DNA from: Nereocystis luetkeana
Lineage: Eukaryota > Sar > Phaeophyceae > Laminariales > Laminariaceae
NCBI GenBank assembly: GCA_031213475.1
Contig: JARUPZ010000019.1
Location: 6,597,906 to 6,661,905 of the forward strand
Direction of reading: 5' to 3'
DNA: 64,000 nucleotides
The notes under the pieces were generated by a model, which was not told where the DNA came from, did no database searches, and worked only from the letters and a program-made list of their open reading frames with translations. Every line of letters starts with the position of its first letter. Position 1 is the first letter of the stretch. The translations under genes were made by a program, and so were the position numbers. Positions 53,201 through 63,998 of the stretch are shown here, one piece after another.

Positions 53201-56200
53201 CTTCGCCAGCCCACGTGCCCTCTAAAGTTAGTTTGCTGGGACATGGCCATTAGTTTAGTTTTTCGTTTCGAGATCCTGCCGACTCACAAGTATTAATACC
53301 CGGCAGTTAATTTGCGGACGGAATTATCTACAGATCATGTACGGATCATTCCCACTGCTGTATGATCTACAGTAGTTTTTCCAGAGCAGATCTATTCTCG
53401 ATTTTGTACGATCTTGCTCACGTTGCCGGGTGGGAGCCGTATGTATAACCTGCATGGTCTATGACAGATGCTTTTTGGATTGGATCTGTGACATACAGAT
53501 CCTGCACGCACATTGACAGCCAACTCGCTGACATAATTCACACTGACAGGGTAGATTGATTCTACATGATGGAGATCACGATTTACTCGAGGTGTGGACG
53601 ACTCGTGTGCTCGGTAGCCTGTCAGAGAATATCACAGGCCCGACACATTTTCCGACCCTGCTCCGACTTGGCACTCTGATCCCACGCGACTTTCTTTCTT
53701 CCTCCAAAAACAATCAGCCACAGCATAAACGAGAAGAAACCCTAAACCTATAAAATATTCGACTAAGTGTCTGACTTGTGGCAGGCTCGTATGTACGAAT
53801 ACTATTGATACTACAGTTGCAGTTCTGTCTTCGAAAGTGGAGAGTTCCGTTCATTTCGGGAGTTCCTAAGTGGTTCGCGGGCGTTAGAGGCCGAAGATGT
53901 TGCCCGCCTGACTTGTTTTGGTCTATATATGTTGCCTGTCGCCCCCCCCCCCCCCGTGACGTTTCGGGCCGCAAAACATACAAAAAAACAAACGTTTTGT
54001 GTCAAAATGAAACGTGCACTAACAATATATAGCTGCTGAATCTGACTGGACGGAACGATATCGCGCTTCTGAGTTTTTTCTGCCTATTTTAGGGTATATA
54101 GCGCGGTCGTTGCCCGCCTCCCACAGCGTGGCATATATGAGCCAGAGTCAGCAGTATCGCACAGCAGCAGCAAGTAGCGCTTGCCGTGGTTTCCTGCCAT
54201 GCCATGCCCGGAGACTGGATCGCACACTTCGTTGTCGTAGGGAAGCGCGTTGGCCGGCACGCCTTAGGGCCTTAGTCGGAGCAGGCCCACCAACTACCAG
54301 CCGGCGAGTCCCATGTTTTTTTGTCGCCTGATGTGATACGTGGTACCAGGTATATACAGCAGCAATAGTTTGGCTTGCGCTCCCTTTTCGTCAGCTCGCC
54401 ACGTGGGTTCGGCCTACCACACTACCTGGTATGATGTTGGCGGTAGGGCTGACTCCTGTTGTGTTGTCACCAACCCAAGAAGCACTCAGGAGCAGCAATA
54501 GGGTCGTGCCGTCACCAAGAAGTACAACTCAGGATCTATGCTGATGTTGCTGCATGATGCTGCATCTCTTCCGGTAGACCTATTGATAGGGGGCGCTGCC
54601 TCTCTCCTCCCAGTGCAGCGGCAGACAAGAGGGCCAGTTGGCGTTTTTTCATCAAAATTGTCTTGACAGTGGAGATGACTGACCGAGCTCGGCGTCCTCC
54701 GTCATAGGTCCTTCTTCAAGTACAGCAGTTCTGAGGTAAACGTAGCACGAATCGCGGTGGCAGATACCTGGGTGGCACATGAGAGACCTCGGTGACAGTT
54801 TGTTGGCTGGGTGACGCATGCCTAGGGGTAAAGTCCTCGGTGGCAGTTGCCTTTGTGGCCGATGTCTCTTGTGGCATACTATACTCGTCGGTGGCAAATA
54901 CCTTGGTGGTGGATGCCTGGATGGCGTAGATGAGATGCCCTCGGTGGCAGAGGGGATAGATGCCGCGGTGGCAGACGAGGTGCCGCGATGGCAGACGAGG
55001 TGCCGCGGTGGCAGATGCCACTCATCATCCCCACCCTGCTGCGCTTTGTTTTTTGCTGTCTGCGCCTTGCCGGCGCCGTCCCGAGAACGAAGAGACTACA
55101 CCCGTTGTGTAAGGGGTGATTTGATTGCTCGTGCTCATGCTGTTGGCATCCTCTTGGGAGCTCGTTGGTGCCCTTTCAGCGGCGAAGCAGGTATACTACG
55201 GCACAGCAACGTCGCGATAAACACGATTACCCGGTGTGAATCTCTTGTCATACAGCTCTAGTTTTTTGTTCTGCCTTTTCTAGTAAATAGGTAGTCTTGG
55301 GCTAGCTCTGTTGCGTTTGCTCCTTGCTTCAAGATCTCGCCTTTTATTTTGTTGGCTATGGGTTCTTGCTTTCTGCTCTTCTTGCTTCGAGTCCTCGCTG
55401 TCGGCTGTTGCTTCAAGTCTGCTGCTTTCTTGATCTTTACTCTTGCGCTCTTGCTTTTCGCTCTCTCGCATGAGGTTCCTGCATTTCGTTCTTTGCTTTT
55501 GGCTCTGTTCTTTGCTCCCCGGCCTTCGGCTCTTTCTTCCAGGTTTTCTTCATTATTTTGGTCTTGCTGCTGTGTAGCTCTCTTGGTTTTTGCTTTTAGC
55601 TCTATACTTATCTCTTACTATCGAGAAGAGCCCGTTTTGTGGAGCTTGCTCTCCCCGTTATCCCTTGGTCAGCCGGCCTCCTGGATCCTTTTTTTTCGTG
55701 GTTTTGTGTATGATACCAGTACCTATCTGGTATTACGGGGGAACATAGTTAATAGGACCAACTATTGTTCGTAAAAATGGTTAAATATATACCAGGTAGG
55801 TTTTTGTGTATACCATAGTTCTACCTGGTATTAACTATGGTCCCCCGTAATATATACATCTCGTAATTTAGGTCAGGTCTCATGCATATTTTAATGTCGA
55901 AGGTTGCCGAGAGGTGTCGACTCTTCCGCATTTCTGAAGACAGGTTGTCTGATGCAAACACTCATCGACCGACTACTTGACACGGCCCTTACTTTCCCGG
56001 ACGGAGTGGCACGCGCTTCGGTCGGGTCTCGCGTCTCACGTCTCGTCTATGGTTGTCGAAAGGTTCCGATGTTTTTCCCCGTCCTCGCTGGAACCCTACA
56101 GAAGGTTCTCGAATGCGAACGCTCTTTCACCGAGTGGATTTATCTGCCACGTCGACCCCCCCACCCCCTCCTCCCCACCCCAGCCTCCAATACGCTCCCG

Positions 56201-59200
56201 GTCTCGGGCGTTCATTTTTCCCCCTTTGCTCGACCGCATCCCCCTTTTTTTTTTCACTGACTGCGTGGAATAGGAGTAGGGTCATGTTTGGAGTACTTTC
56301 AATGGTATCTATTATACCATTTCCAAGTCTCATGAATATTAACTCATTCATTGACGCCGCGGCTTTCTGTCCTGTCCTGTACCTGTACCTTGACGATGTC
56401 CACAGTACTACTCGGCGCCTGAATTGGTGATGGCGAAGGTTGGAATCGGCTTGAGCGGGCAGAAAATGGGCGGCGAGGCGGGGAAGCGCGACGCTCTGGT
56501 GTGCCGAATCTGCTGCGACGAGAAGAAGGGGAAGGAGGCGTATGCCTTGGCGTGCAACCATCTTTTCTGTCGAGGTTGCTGGGCGGGATACCTCAGCACG
56601 AAGGTGACGTAATGTTTTTTTTTGGTGGGTTTTTCTGGTGTTCCCCACCTTTTTTTTTCTTCTTCTTCAAGAAACAGCGGTGGAACAGAGACTCGTATAT
56701 GTTTACGTGTGCTTGTCAATTTTTCGTACTTTTGCCAACTTTTTCTCTTCGTACGAGCACTTTTCGGCAAAGCGCTAAGTACTCGGACAGGGGAAGCCCC
56801 GCCGGAAACATTGGTCGAGGTCTCGGCGCGATCCGTGCACTCTGGAGCGCGTGGCGAGCGCTCAAAGTTTTTTTCGGTGGGAATGGATAAGACGATTTCC
56901 CTAGTTTCGGTACGGGAGGCTTTATTTTGTACGTACGTACCGGGTATAATGTCGTCCGTTTCCTTCGCTAGGCTCTCATGAGCTGTGCGCACACAGTCCG
57001 GACGTATACCAGATACACAACAGACAACATGTGCACAGATCCCATCGGTACGACGCTGCTGCCCACACGCCGTGCGTGTGATACACACCCATATTCGCAG
57101 TATTGCTGTGGCTGGTTGTGTTTATCGGAGCCTGCCGTCCGTATCCCACCGTCTGCCTTACCAGATACCGTATTTTTTTCATGCGCACATACCCAGGCTG
57201 ACGTATGTACCTGTGTCACGATCACCTCTCTTCCTGCTGCTTCTTCTGCGTGTTGCTGCGTGTGATCCAACATTGTCACCGCCCCAGCTGTGCTCAGCAC
57301 AGTGCGCCAAGAGCAGCAGCAGGCAGCGGACTATGCGCATGTGGCAGATCCGCGCTGTACTCTCAGTACTACAGTAGTGTTTGTTGTTGTCATCGGCGTT
57401 GACCTATGCACGTACCTGCTGCAGTGTGTGACCGACATTTTTTGCACCATACCTATCATCCCCGGATCATATACGTTTGTCGAGTCCAGTACAACAAATC
57501 GTTCGTACTAGCATCGTGTACAGCAGCATTCGTACTAATAATAAACACACTTGCAGCTTCTGACTGCTGTGTGTCCTGCACTGCCGACCGACAGATAGTA
57601 TCACATGGCATTTTACAGCAGTACTGCTGTACATGCGGTTGTACCTGTACAAGCTACTCTAAGAGATCCTGCAACAGCAATGTGTTTTAGATGGCGTAAA
57701 AAATACAACGCGCGCCAGTTGTATGAGTATACTGCTATAGCCTGATAATATTTTTCGTTTCTGAGGTTCGACTCGCACGATCCTCGTTCTTTTATTTTTG
57801 AATTTCGACTTCCAGTATTTTGTACCAGGGTACATCCAGCTTGGTTTTCGGACCTACGATTTATACGTATAATACAATACAAGTTGTGTGTTTTTACGCA
57901 AGGCCACGGAGTTTAGGCGCGCTGACGTTTGGCGTGCCTTCATACCTCAACCTTTCACAGTTGCTCCCAATACTTGGGAGCAAAGCAAAGTATGTTCAAG
58001 AAAAAACTGTAGGTACTTCGTGCACTCGCAGCATTTCGGGTTTGTACTGCAGCAGGTACTGCGAGTAGCTCGCAGTATTTCGAGGCTCTGTACTACTGCG
58101 GCTCATACTAATTCGGGATTTGCTACTGCTGCTGCTGCTGCTGTGGATACTCCCTATTGTGCTTTAAGTATCTCAGGGTTCTGCACTGCTGTGGGTACTG
58201 CAAGTATTATTGATGTCAGTATTTTGTCCGTTGGTAGTGTTCGTACTGCGAGTACTCGCAGTACCGATATACTCTCAACATGCGCAGTATCCTTGGGGGT
58301 ATATGACGTATACTTCGACCGTCGGTGTACTGTGTCGACAATTCTCAGGCCCATTGTTCGGACAAAAACACTCACAGATGGTCCCATGATCCCATGAGTG
58401 GGAGTTGGAGCAAAATTATTTCGCCGAGGACAACTCGAGTATTTCGGGAATATGCACTGCGAGGAGGATGCACTGCGAGTACTCTCAGTATCTCGAGGTT
58501 CTGTACTGCCTGTACTCCAAGTATTTCGTGTTTCGATACTGCGGGTACATATTTGCCTGTGCTCTCGGGGTTCCGTACTGCTCATACTTTCAGTACTCTC
58601 AGTAATTGGGCCTTGTCAGTACTCGCAATATGTGGCCCTTCTCAGTACTCGCAATATTTTGGTCGCCAGTACTCCTATACTGTCAGTACTCGGACTACGA
58701 ATTGTTCCCGAGCATCTCCGGTTGTATCTGTGAAACCTTTGTTTTACCCTGAGCGCCAAGAAAACATTTTCTTTGCGGGAATATATTTTGTATGTGCTGG
58801 GTTTCATTCAGCCGATCACAAAGTATTATGTCGCAACCTCGACCTCACGCAACTTTGACTTTTTGTACTTGCGTTTACGCCGCAAGCATTGAATTGATCG
58901 CCGCGAGCCATGTTCAGGATCAACATCCACTCACCGGTACTCTCTTTGATACTATTGTAGTAGTAACGATCCCACACTATTTCCACAGACAGCAGTATGT
59001 AGTCTGTGCTGAAAAGTATGTGTGTGTTTTCACATTAATGAAGGGCGGATGCAGTTATTAATAGTTCTAAACAGGTGTGCAGGTATTTCTACGAGCATTA
59101 TTTCGTTCTTGCTCCACTCCCCTAGGCACCTGCCGGACGGGAACCTCGTATAAACCTGGTAATATTGTGGTGGTTTTGTTTTTTATGAAAACAGCGGTGG

Positions 59201-62200
59201 AACAGGGGGTGCTTTCACTTCGGCGCTGTAACTCGTATGCAAAGCGGTTTTTGCTCTTTCGCTGGCTGACGGCTGTGACGCGTGTTGTTGTTCGGTCTCT
59301 CGACATACCCGAACCTGAAGCTTGGTGACTCGGTGCAATACTGCATACATTGGACAAATGACGATCTACAGCAGTAGAACAATATCTTGCCGTTATGATA
59401 TGCCGTGCCAAGATCCGTACCGTTCAGATCCCACCCGGCACTAACGTACTCGCAAGAATCGTGCCTTACACAGATCCAAACACGGTCTCATGAAATGGAT
59501 CGCGAACTTTCACATCGGGCATCTATCTATCTATCTACTGGTACATATCTGCTCCGATTTTCTAGATCATGAACTTGGCATCTGATCTGTCAAAGTGTGC
59601 AAGATTAGCGAGCGTGCCCGTCCCCCCCGAGTCCTTGCCGGTCGAAGCTGGTATGACCACCCCGGGTCCGGTCGGTGTTCCTATGTATTATCGTTGGCAT
59701 TCCGATGGGCAGAGGCATGTCCGTCTTCGGCAGCAGAAGATGGTACCGGTAGTAGATGCGTAGGAGACGGCGGCTTGACTCCTTGACTTGCCCGCTGAGC
59801 CCCCCCCCCTTATCCCTAAAACTGCAGCAGCACCACTCTGTCCGGTAATATAATCCCCGTTTGATATTCACGTAAAGAGTCCGAATGTGTGATCTTTTTC
59901 CCGGCCAAAGTTACACTTGGTACTTTTTTTGGCGGCTAAAAGAGGCGTTATTGACGCCCTCGTAACCTTGTCTCACCGCCCCTATATACTGTCAATAGTA
60001 TGTTGAGGCCAAGTCAGGCCTTGACGCGCCCCATCACCTTGCCTGACCGCCCCACACTGAAAATAGTGTACTAAAGGCCAGGCCAGGCCTTGACGCTCAC
60101 AACCTTGACTGACCGCCCCGTACACTGAAACACGTGTGTTGCCGCGACGCTTGACGCGCGCGCCCCCACCATGACCGGTCCCCTGTTTCTTCCAAGCGCG
60201 AATCACGCGTATGAGCGTGCTGTTTAACTGCAGAGCACCTGTTTTTGTGTGTGTGCTTTTTTTTTCACGCTGTAGATGTTTGGGTTGTGTGCTCCTCTCG
60301 ACGTTCGATTGATCCAATGTAAATGGGATGCTGGTATCTGTGTGTGTGTTTCGTGAGGTGGTGTGGCGAGGCGAGAGAGCGTTTGGTTGCTGTTTTGCTG
60401 GTGTTCTAGTGGCCTCTGCAGCAACACTGCAACAGCAGTTGCTGTGCTCACGTTTCGGGCGCGTGCATGCGTGCTTGCTGCCGCTGTACGAGCGGACCCC
60501 CCGCTTGGTTTCGATCGACGCGCGCGCGCGCGGTGGTATCTGAGAACAACCAAAGCCTGCACCCATCGGGCAGATCATCTACAGGAACATCATGATCTAT
60601 TAATAGATAATCTAGGATCATGATCTAAGAATAGATCATCGATAACCTTATTAACCTATCGTTGTGGGGTATTTAGTGCAGGATCTGTGCAGTATACACG
60701 TCCACCGCAGGAATCACGTCCTACTGCTGTAGATCGGGCGGGCTAAACGGGCTCCTACCCGGAAACTTGAGGTAATAGATCATACAGATCAGGAATATAT
60801 CTATCTACCTATCTGTCTGTCTCTCTGCCCTGAAAGGATCTAGATCATGATTTGATCATAGACGGCCCGTTGGGAGGTGTGCAAGACCTTAAGGTGCCTT
60901 TGGTTAGTTGTTCGCCATAGTAACCACTGAGCTACTACAGCAGCAGCGGTCAGTCAGCTCGGTGTGTTTTTATCTCTTGAAGCCCTTCACGACTGCAGCC
61001 CCGTTTGGAGACAAAACTTACTCAAATTGTAAGTACTAATAGTATTGTCTCCAAAACGGGGCTGCAGCCCTAAACCGCCCCCCCCCCCCCCCCCCCCCAC
61101 CCCCTCTATCGAGTACACCCCCACCCCCACCCCCCCCTCCCCTCTCACAGTTGGGGATGCGAGGGTCTATGGTCAAACGACTACGGCCATGCATGATATG
61201 AGAACACCCCCCCCCCCCCCCAACCCCCCCCCCCCCCCCCCCCCCCCCGCCCTCGCCTCTCACACTCTTTCGTCTACCACCGCCCGCGCCACCGCCCGCG
61301 CCACCGCCCGCGCGCGCGGTACGCAATGTACGTCGGTCGCCAACAACGAACGGGGTGCGAAACAGGTGCAAGAGGGGCCGACGTGCGTGTACACGACGTG
61401 CCCTGAGCACAAGTGTCCGCAGATCGCGAGCGAGGCCGTGTTCGCGGAGTTCGTTTCCGCCGAGGAGCTGAAGCGCTATCAGACCTTCTCCCTCACGAGC
61501 TTCGTGGACATCAACAAGACGCTGCGGTTCTGCCCCGGGAAGAACTGCGACATGGTGGTCAAGGCGCCGCTGAGCTACCCGCGCAGCGTGCGGTGCAAGT
61601 GCGGGTCCGTGTTCTGCTTCCGCTGTGGGGAGGAGGCCCACGACCCGTCGTCCTGCGATGAGCTGATGAGGTGGAAGGAGAAGTGCCAGAACGAGAGCGA
61701 GACGGCGAACTGGATCCTGGCCAACACGAAGCAGTGCCCCAAGTGCAAGACGCGCATCGAGAAGAACCAAGGGTGCAACCACATGACGTGTCGGCAGTGC
61801 AAGGTGGGTTGGGGGAGGGGGGGGGAGAGGGGGAGGGGGCGGGAGGGGGGGGGAGAGGGGAGAGGGGAGGGGGGAGGGGGGGGGGGGGGGGGTGGTACGG
61901 TAGATGTTGTTTTTATTTTCTTGGGAGTGGTGTTTCAATTGGTATACATCTATTGGTGGGTTGCTGTACGGGGTAAATAGCACCTGCGGTAAGATTTTCT
62001 GAGGCCCCCCTCACTTTTAAATGATGCGTTATACCTCAATACCTGCAGTAAATCAAAAAGTTGATTTCAAAGGGATGAAATAAAAAAAACTGTTCAGCTT
62101 CATATCGTAACCCGAATTTAACTATTCCGTGGCCTACTCTTTTTTTTTCTACTCTTTTTATCAGGTTTCATGTCGCGAAAAATACTGGAAAATAGACTGG

Positions 62201-63364
62201 TATGCATTCCAACGATAAGGCGCATGCCTTAAGGGCAGTTCCTTAGTCGAGGAGCCCGATCGATCATGACTAGTTTTTGTCCGAAATATGCTGCTACTAC
62301 CCTTCCCTCCCCCCCCCTATATAGGTTGGGTTGGCGTCGGTTGGCAGCGACACTGTAAAACATGCTGCTCACTAGCCGCCCACTACGTGAGCCAGAGTAC
62401 TTTTTTTTTTTCCTGTTTTTTTGGCGGTCGCCCTCAGCTGGTTGTCAAGTTGGATCATTATGCGAGGTGAAAAACCTTTACTCCGCGCAAGTGGGAATTA
62501 TCTTATCACGTACCAGGTAGCGTTCAAGTTAAGGCACCCAAGAGGCAGTTACATAGTACTCCCATTGCCGTGTCTGGAATTGCCTACACCGGAAATTAAA
62601 TCAACGCATTGAAGCTGTCATACATATGCAAGTCCGCCTCACAAGCGGTACTTAATAGGATGCAGCTCACCCTTCATGCGACTCGCCAGACACCTCACGG
62701 CGCTTCGCGCTTGGTGCAAGCAATATCTGCCTGGTCGGTGAAAACCCGACATGCTCCGTCCCGGCATTGTAGGGATGCGAGGGTCTATGGTCATACGAAC
62801 TACGGCCATGCATGAGATCGAGTATATATCTCCTATCGAGTACACCCCCGTCCCTATGGTAACACGCCTTGACCTTGCTTGCCATTATGCTAATTTTACA
62901 CGCGCGATGCCCTTGTTGCAAGCCGGCCGGCGTCACCTCCGGTCCGCCCTTCTCTTTCCGGCGGGTTCGCTTCTGAATCCTTTTCCCGTTTTTTTTTTTT
63001 TTTTTTTTTTTTTTTTTCATCCCATTCATTATCTTCGCACATCTTCTTCTCTCTCTCCTTCCAACTCGTAACTCAGATCCGGGGGTCACATAGCAGGCTC
63101 TTCTCCCCCCTTCCCGCTACGGTACGTGCCTTCATTTTTTTATCGTATGGCTCATACCAGCATATATATTTTCTTTCATGCTGTCTTCTTTTTTTTTGCG
63201 TTTTTGCGTTTTTGCGATTGTTGCGTCAACAAACAGGGAGAGTTCTGCTGGATCTGCATGGGGACTGGGGCGAGCACGGGTCGACGACCGGGGCTACTAC
63301 AAGTGTAACAAGTACGAGGCAAAGGAGGGCGAGGGGGATAACGACGTGGCCAAGGCCAAGGCGG
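46975..63364 (+). CDS. Ariadne-type RBR E3 ubiquitin ligase (five exons, 3' partial, gap-truncated)
   Basis: Exons 46975-47222, 50872-50953, 56406-56603, 61366-61803 and 63237 onward join in phases 2, 0, 0, 0 across 1.4-5.5-kb GT-AG introns. An acidic N-terminus (MEDERGDDEYDYEYEDDDID) precedes the UBA-like region (VNISADAATALLRHFSWNRE). RING1 has CRICC, ACNHLFCRGC and a final pair in TCVYTTC; the IBR has FCPGKNC, RCKCGSVFCFRC; RING2 has CPKCKTRIEKNQGCNHMTC. Cys in GCNHM (about residue 313) corresponds to the catalytic cysteine that accepts ubiquitin in HHARI. The Ariadne domain lies beyond the gap. Exon 5 needs two one-base corrections. Cytosolic ubiquitin ligation is inferred from the family. 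Confidence 0.92.
48352..48447. mobile_element. M2 MITE copy 6 (clean reference copy)
   Basis: CTAACCCTTTTAGAACTGCTG and the right end CGATCCTAAAAGGGTTA are inverted; between them CCCGTTTTCGGGGCAAACC pairs with GTTTGTACCCAAAACGGG. About 95 bp with TTAA-like ends and no ORF. In intron 1 of the RBR gene. Confidence 0.88.
50340..50480 (+). repeat. Tandem duplication, about 73-bp unit
   Basis: GTTTGTATATTAATATTCGG and TCAAACCGGTGCTTACGTTTAGG are repeated as GTTTGTATATTAATATTCAG and TCAAAATGGTGCTTATATTTAGG. In intron 1 of the RBR gene. Confidence 0.85.
50690..50716. repeat. (ACGT)n microsatellite
   Basis: Six to seven ACGT units, a self-complementary run. Confidence 0.95.
50872..50953 (+). CDS. 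RBR ligase exon 2
   Basis: Acceptor GCCTTACGCAG; C completes Ser, then ETVNISADAATALLRHFSWN and RERLFDQ. Donor CCAG|GTGAGG, phase 0. Corresponds to the UBA-like region ahead of RING1 in Ariadne proteins. Confidence 0.9.
52540..52975 (+). repeat. Tandem duplication, about 220-bp unit
   Basis: GTGTGGCATA, GAGCAGGAGCTTAGGCATCT and CTGCCTGCCCAAAA occur in both halves (52540-52745 and 52760-52970). In intron 2 of the RBR gene. Confidence 0.85.
53035..53290 (+). repeat. R6 dispersed repeat, copy 2
   Basis: GGAGGTGCGGACTATTC, ACTGGGTTTCCACACTTG, TAGGAAGGATGGTT and TTGGCTTCGCCAGCCCAC follow the order seen at 13660-13940. Confidence 0.6.
53320..53600 (+). repeat. R5 GATC-rich dispersed element, copy 2
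   Basis: TATCTACAGATCATG, CGGATCATTCCCACT, TTGCCGGGTGGGAGCC, GGATCTGTGACATACAGATC and TTTACTCGAGGTG match 7945-8310. Confidence 0.65.
54755..55025 (+). repeat. GGTGGCAGA minisatellite, about 20-bp degenerate unit
   Basis: CGGTGGCAGATGCC, CGGTGGCAGACGAGGTGCCG and related units are reiterated about ten times, most regular at 54940-55020. In intron 2 of the RBR gene. Confidence 0.85.
55731..55852. mobile_element. M1 MITE copy 8, with ACCTGGTA insertions
   Basis: TATTACGGGGGAACATAGTTA pairs with TTAACTATGGTCCCCCGTAATA. Relative to other copies it carries extra TACCAGGTAG (55783-55800) and CTACCTGGTA (55820-55830) words. Confidence 0.9.
56406..56603 (+). CDS. RBR ligase exon 3 (RING1)
   Basis: Acceptor GATGTCCACAG, donor ACGAAG|GTGACG, both phase 0, 66 codons. 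Contains LVCRICCDEKKGKEAYALAC then NHLFCRGCWAGYLS, six of the RING1 zinc ligands. Confidence 0.95.
58010..58720. repeat. Degenerate minisatellite of AGTACTCGCAGTATTTCG units
   Basis: Words such as CTCGCAGTATTTCG, GTACTGCGAGTA, CTCTCAGTATCTCG and TACTCGCAATATTTTGG recur at 20-40-bp spacing about fifteen times. Many are self-complementary (ACTCGCAGTACTGCGAGT). In intron 3 of the RBR gene. No coding signal. Confidence 0.75.
59400..59580. repeat. R5-related fragment
   Basis: GATCCGTACCGTTCAGATCC, an ATCT run at 59521-59536 and TTTTCTAGATCATGAAC resemble R5 parts. Confidence 0.45.
60560..60870. repeat. R5-related GATC-rich element
   Basis: CAGATCATCTACAGGAAC, ATCATGATCTATTAATAG, AGGATCATGATC and GGATCTAGATCATGATTTG. 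An ATCT/GTCT run lies at 60800-60830. Confidence 0.6.
60980..61076. mobile_element. M2 MITE copy 7
   Basis: CACGACTGCAGCCCCGTTTGG and CCAAAACGGGGCTGCAGCCC arms around ACTCAAATTGTAAGTAC. It abuts the poly-C tract. Confidence 0.85.
61077..61255 (+). repeat. Poly-C tracts with R1 fragment, copy 8
   Basis: Two long C runs (61077-61099 and about 61207-61248) surround an R1 piece (GGGGATGCGAGGGTCTATGG, GGCCATGCATGATATGAG). Located 110-290 bp before RBR exon 4. Confidence 0.9.
61366..61803 (+). CDS. RBR ligase exon 4 (IBR and RING2)
   Basis: Acceptor GCGAAACAG, donor CAAG|GTGGGT, both phase 0, 146 codons. Contains FVSAEELKRYQTFSLTSFVD, the IBR cysteines, HDPSSC, and RING2 up to CRQCK with the catalytic Cys in GCNHM. 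Confidence 0.97.
61804..61894 (+). repeat. Poly-G/GGGGA tract directly after the exon 4 donor
   Basis: Long G runs with sparse A and C start within 10 bases of the splice donor and end in about 20 consecutive G. Several G4-quadruplex-type patterns are present. Confidence 0.9.
62603..62850 (+). repeat. R1 poly-C-tailed repeat, copy 9
   Basis: TTGAAGCTGTCATACATATG, GGATGCAGCTCACCCTTCATG, GTAGGGATGCGAGGGTCTATGG and ATGAGATCGAGTATATATCTC then ATCGAGTACACCCCC. In intron 4 of the RBR gene. Confidence 0.85.
62990..63146 (-). mobile_element. tRNA-derived SINE, copy E (5'-truncated, inverted)
   Basis: A T run of about 28, then CATCCCATTCATTATCTTCG, CTCGTAACTCAGATCC and TACGGTACGTGCCTTCATTT, where similarity ends. 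The head is missing. Confidence 0.85.
63237..63364 (+). CDS. RBR ligase exon 5 (end of RING2), two one-base deficits, runs into gap
   Basis: Acceptor GTCAACAAACAG, phase 0, then GEFCWICMG, the last RING2 cysteine pair. The expected continuation (DWGEHGSTTG, then GYYKCNKYE) is present but in two other frames. The frame changes fall at two G runs of four (63260-63263 and 63290-63293), each one base short. The exon then enters the N gap. Confidence 0.85.
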
Positions 63365-63464
63365 NNNNNNNNNNNNNNNNNNNNNNNNNNNNNNNNNNNN
63401 NNNNNNNNNNNNNNNNNNNNNNNNNNNNNNNNNNNNNNNNNNNNNNNNNNNNNNNNNNNNNNNN
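63365..63464. other. Assembly gap (100 N)
   Basis: Exactly 100 N, a customary placeholder for a gap of unknown size. It interrupts the RBR gene. Confidence 0.98.
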
Positions 63465-63532
63465 GTACTCGATAAGAGAGATGTACTCGATCTCATGCAT
63501 GGCCGTAGTCGTATGACCATAGACATGCATGG

Positions 63533-63570
<38 letters not shown>
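63465..63570 (-). repeat. R1 fragment with poly-G run, copy 10
   Basis: GTACTCGATAAGAGAGATGTAC, ATCTCATGCATGGCCGTAGTC, CATGCATGGCC then about 35 G. The homopolymer next to the gap probably explains why assembly failed here. Confidence 0.8.
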
Positions 63571-63571
<1 letters not shown>

Positions 63572-63880
63572 CGTAGCAGGCGGCTTATATTCATGACACA
63601 GGCATAGCATTCAGCTCGACCTTTTTCAAGTTTTTTGTGAGGCGACTATGATTGTTTGGAGGCGGCTTGCGTCTACCTATAGGCGGCTTTTTATCCGTTC
63701 CCCGCTGGCACAGCAATGAGCGGAATGGTTTTTGTTTCTCTTGGAGAAGCATTGAACTAAACCAGCGTTTTTTATTTTTTATTCTTTCAGGAGCGTGTCA
63801 GGCATGATAGATAGCTTGAGTGAATACGAAGTCTTGGGTGGCTAAAAAAAATAAAAATAGGAGCATCGCAGGCATATCTA
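63571..63880. other. Non-coding stretch right of the gap
   Basis: A short AGGCGGCTT repeat at 63578-63690 and T-rich sequence. No RBR exon was recognised here. Confidence 0.4.
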
Positions 63881-63881
63881 T

Positions 63882-63998
63882 TATTACGGGGGGCCATAGT
63901 TAACAGGACCTATGGTACACATAAAAACCTACCGGTATATGTTTAACCATTTTTACTAACAATATTTGGTCCTGTTAACTATGGCCCTCCGTAATAGT
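63882..63998. mobile_element. M1 MITE copy 9
   Basis: TATTACGGGGGGCCATAGTTA pairs with TTAACTATGGCCCTCCGTAATA; complementary substitutions in both arms (GGCC/GGCC) keep the hairpin. Confidence 0.92.

Noticed and set aside
61036-61983. Minus-strand ORF of 315 codons opposite RBR exon 4
   Set aside because: It is the shadow of the GC-rich exon and the flanking C and G tracts; its composition is low-complexity at both ends.
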